A stretch of DNA of 6,848 nucleotides from an uncultured Litoreibacter sp. (lineage in GTDB: Bacteria; Pseudomonadota; Alphaproteobacteria; Rhodobacterales; Rhodobacteraceae): NCBI GenBank assembly GCA_937928335.1, contig CALFWN010000375.1, positions 1 to 6,848 of the forward strand. The letters are read 5' to 3'. Under the pieces are notes generated by a model that saw only the letters and a program-made list of their open reading frames with translations, searched no databases and had not been told where the DNA came from. A program made the translations under genes and the position numbers. The number at the start of each line of letters is the position of its first letter. Positions within the stretch are counted from its first letter, which is position 1. This document shows, piece after piece, positions 6,477-6,848 of the stretch.

Positions 6477-6848
6477 TATCTACCTGCGCAGGTCTCTGAA
6501 TATAGTGCAGGATCAGGGGCTTACGGCGCTTGATTGCATCGGGTCACGTGACGCGTTGGGCGGCATGGGATTGCGCATCTTCTGGGCGATTGGCACGGAT
6601 GCCAAACGGTTTGACCCCACGCCCCGCGCGGGTGGCGCGGCGCTGAGCGAAGCGCGGGGGATCAATGGCGGCGTGATGCTGAGCGGCGTGGCGGAACAGG
6701 CGGCGGGCAAGGTCTGCATCGCATTGCGAGACGGCGAGATCACCGTGCCGGTGCAGAAGCCCGAGACGGAGCTGTTTGCCGGGCTGAACACCTGCATTGC
6801 AGAGCGCAATGGCGAGCCTCCCTCCGTGATCGAGGATTGGCTGCGCTA
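6469..6848 (+). CDS. Unrecognised protein, possible glycosyltransferase N-terminal region (3' end missing)
   Basis: An open frame starts at GTG 6469, inside the last 8 nt of the preceding gene, with GAGG 9 nt upstream. 126 complete codons are visible; the next codon begins TA, so it is Tyr or a stop. Residues 1-105 I do not recognise: they include LRRSLNIVQDQGLTALDCIG (6-25) and RIFWAIG (36-42), soluble and of mixed polarity. Residues 108-126 (TCIAERNGEPPSVIEDWLR) resemble the opening of the neighbouring glycosyltransferases (TCMKNEGPFILEWV), which suggests that a related catalytic domain follows beyond the edge after a roughly 105-residue extra N-terminal part. Third-codon-position G/C bias and the coupled start support a real gene. 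Function is tentative. Confidence 0.6.
   Translation, partial: MSDIYLRRSLNIVQDQGLTALDCIGSRDALGGMGLRIFWAIGTDAKRFDPTPRAGGAALSEARGINGGVMLSGVAEQAAGKVCIALRDGEITVPVQKPETELFAGLNTCIAERNGEPPSVIEDWLR

Overview
The window looks like chromosomal or plasmid DNA of a GC-rich alphaproteobacterium, most likely a Rhodobacteraceae (Roseobacter-group) member. This is an inference from codon use (strong G/C at third positions), tightly packed overlapping genes and the protein families present; there is no rRNA or other phylogenetic marker to confirm it.

Layout: a short intergenic region (5288-5444) separates two diverging transcription units. Leftward, four genes follow one another with almost no spacing. They are (i) a 546-residue fusion of a DXD-type glycosyltransferase and a class I SAM-dependent methyltransferase (3647-5287); (ii) a 329-residue glycosyltransferase of the Glyco_tranf_2_4 / GT92-like type (2653-3642); (iii) a 317-residue alpha/beta-hydrolase-like protein (1703-2656); and (iv) a fusion of a PAPS-dependent sulfotransferase domain with a second copy of the same hydrolase domain (1-1703, running off the left edge). 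Junctions are a 4-nt gap, a 4-nt ATGA overlap and a 1-nt TAATG overlap, which points to one translationally coupled operon. Rightward, a second glycosyltransferase, paralogous to gene (ii), occupies 5445-6476. It overlaps by 8 nt a gene I do not recognise, which runs off the right edge (6469-6848) and whose last visible residues resemble the start of a glycosyltransferase domain of the same type.

Taken together the genes read as a glycan assembly and tailoring set: two or three glycosyltransferases to add sugars, a methyltransferase to O-methylate them, a sulfotransferase to sulfate them, and two hydrolase/acyltransferase-like domains that could remove or transfer acyl groups. No signal peptides or membrane segments are visible, so these proteins should act in the cytoplasm. 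No flippase, polymerase or export gene lies in the window. The glycan itself (capsule, exopolysaccharide, glycolipid or protein-linked glycan) cannot be told from the sequence.

The most unusual points are the two domain fusions, the pairing of a free-standing hydrolase with a sulfotransferase-fused paralogue in adjacent genes, and a leader with two mutually exclusive hairpins over the likely ribosome binding site of the first leftward gene. No tRNA, rRNA, CRISPR, insertion sequence or convincing terminator was seen.
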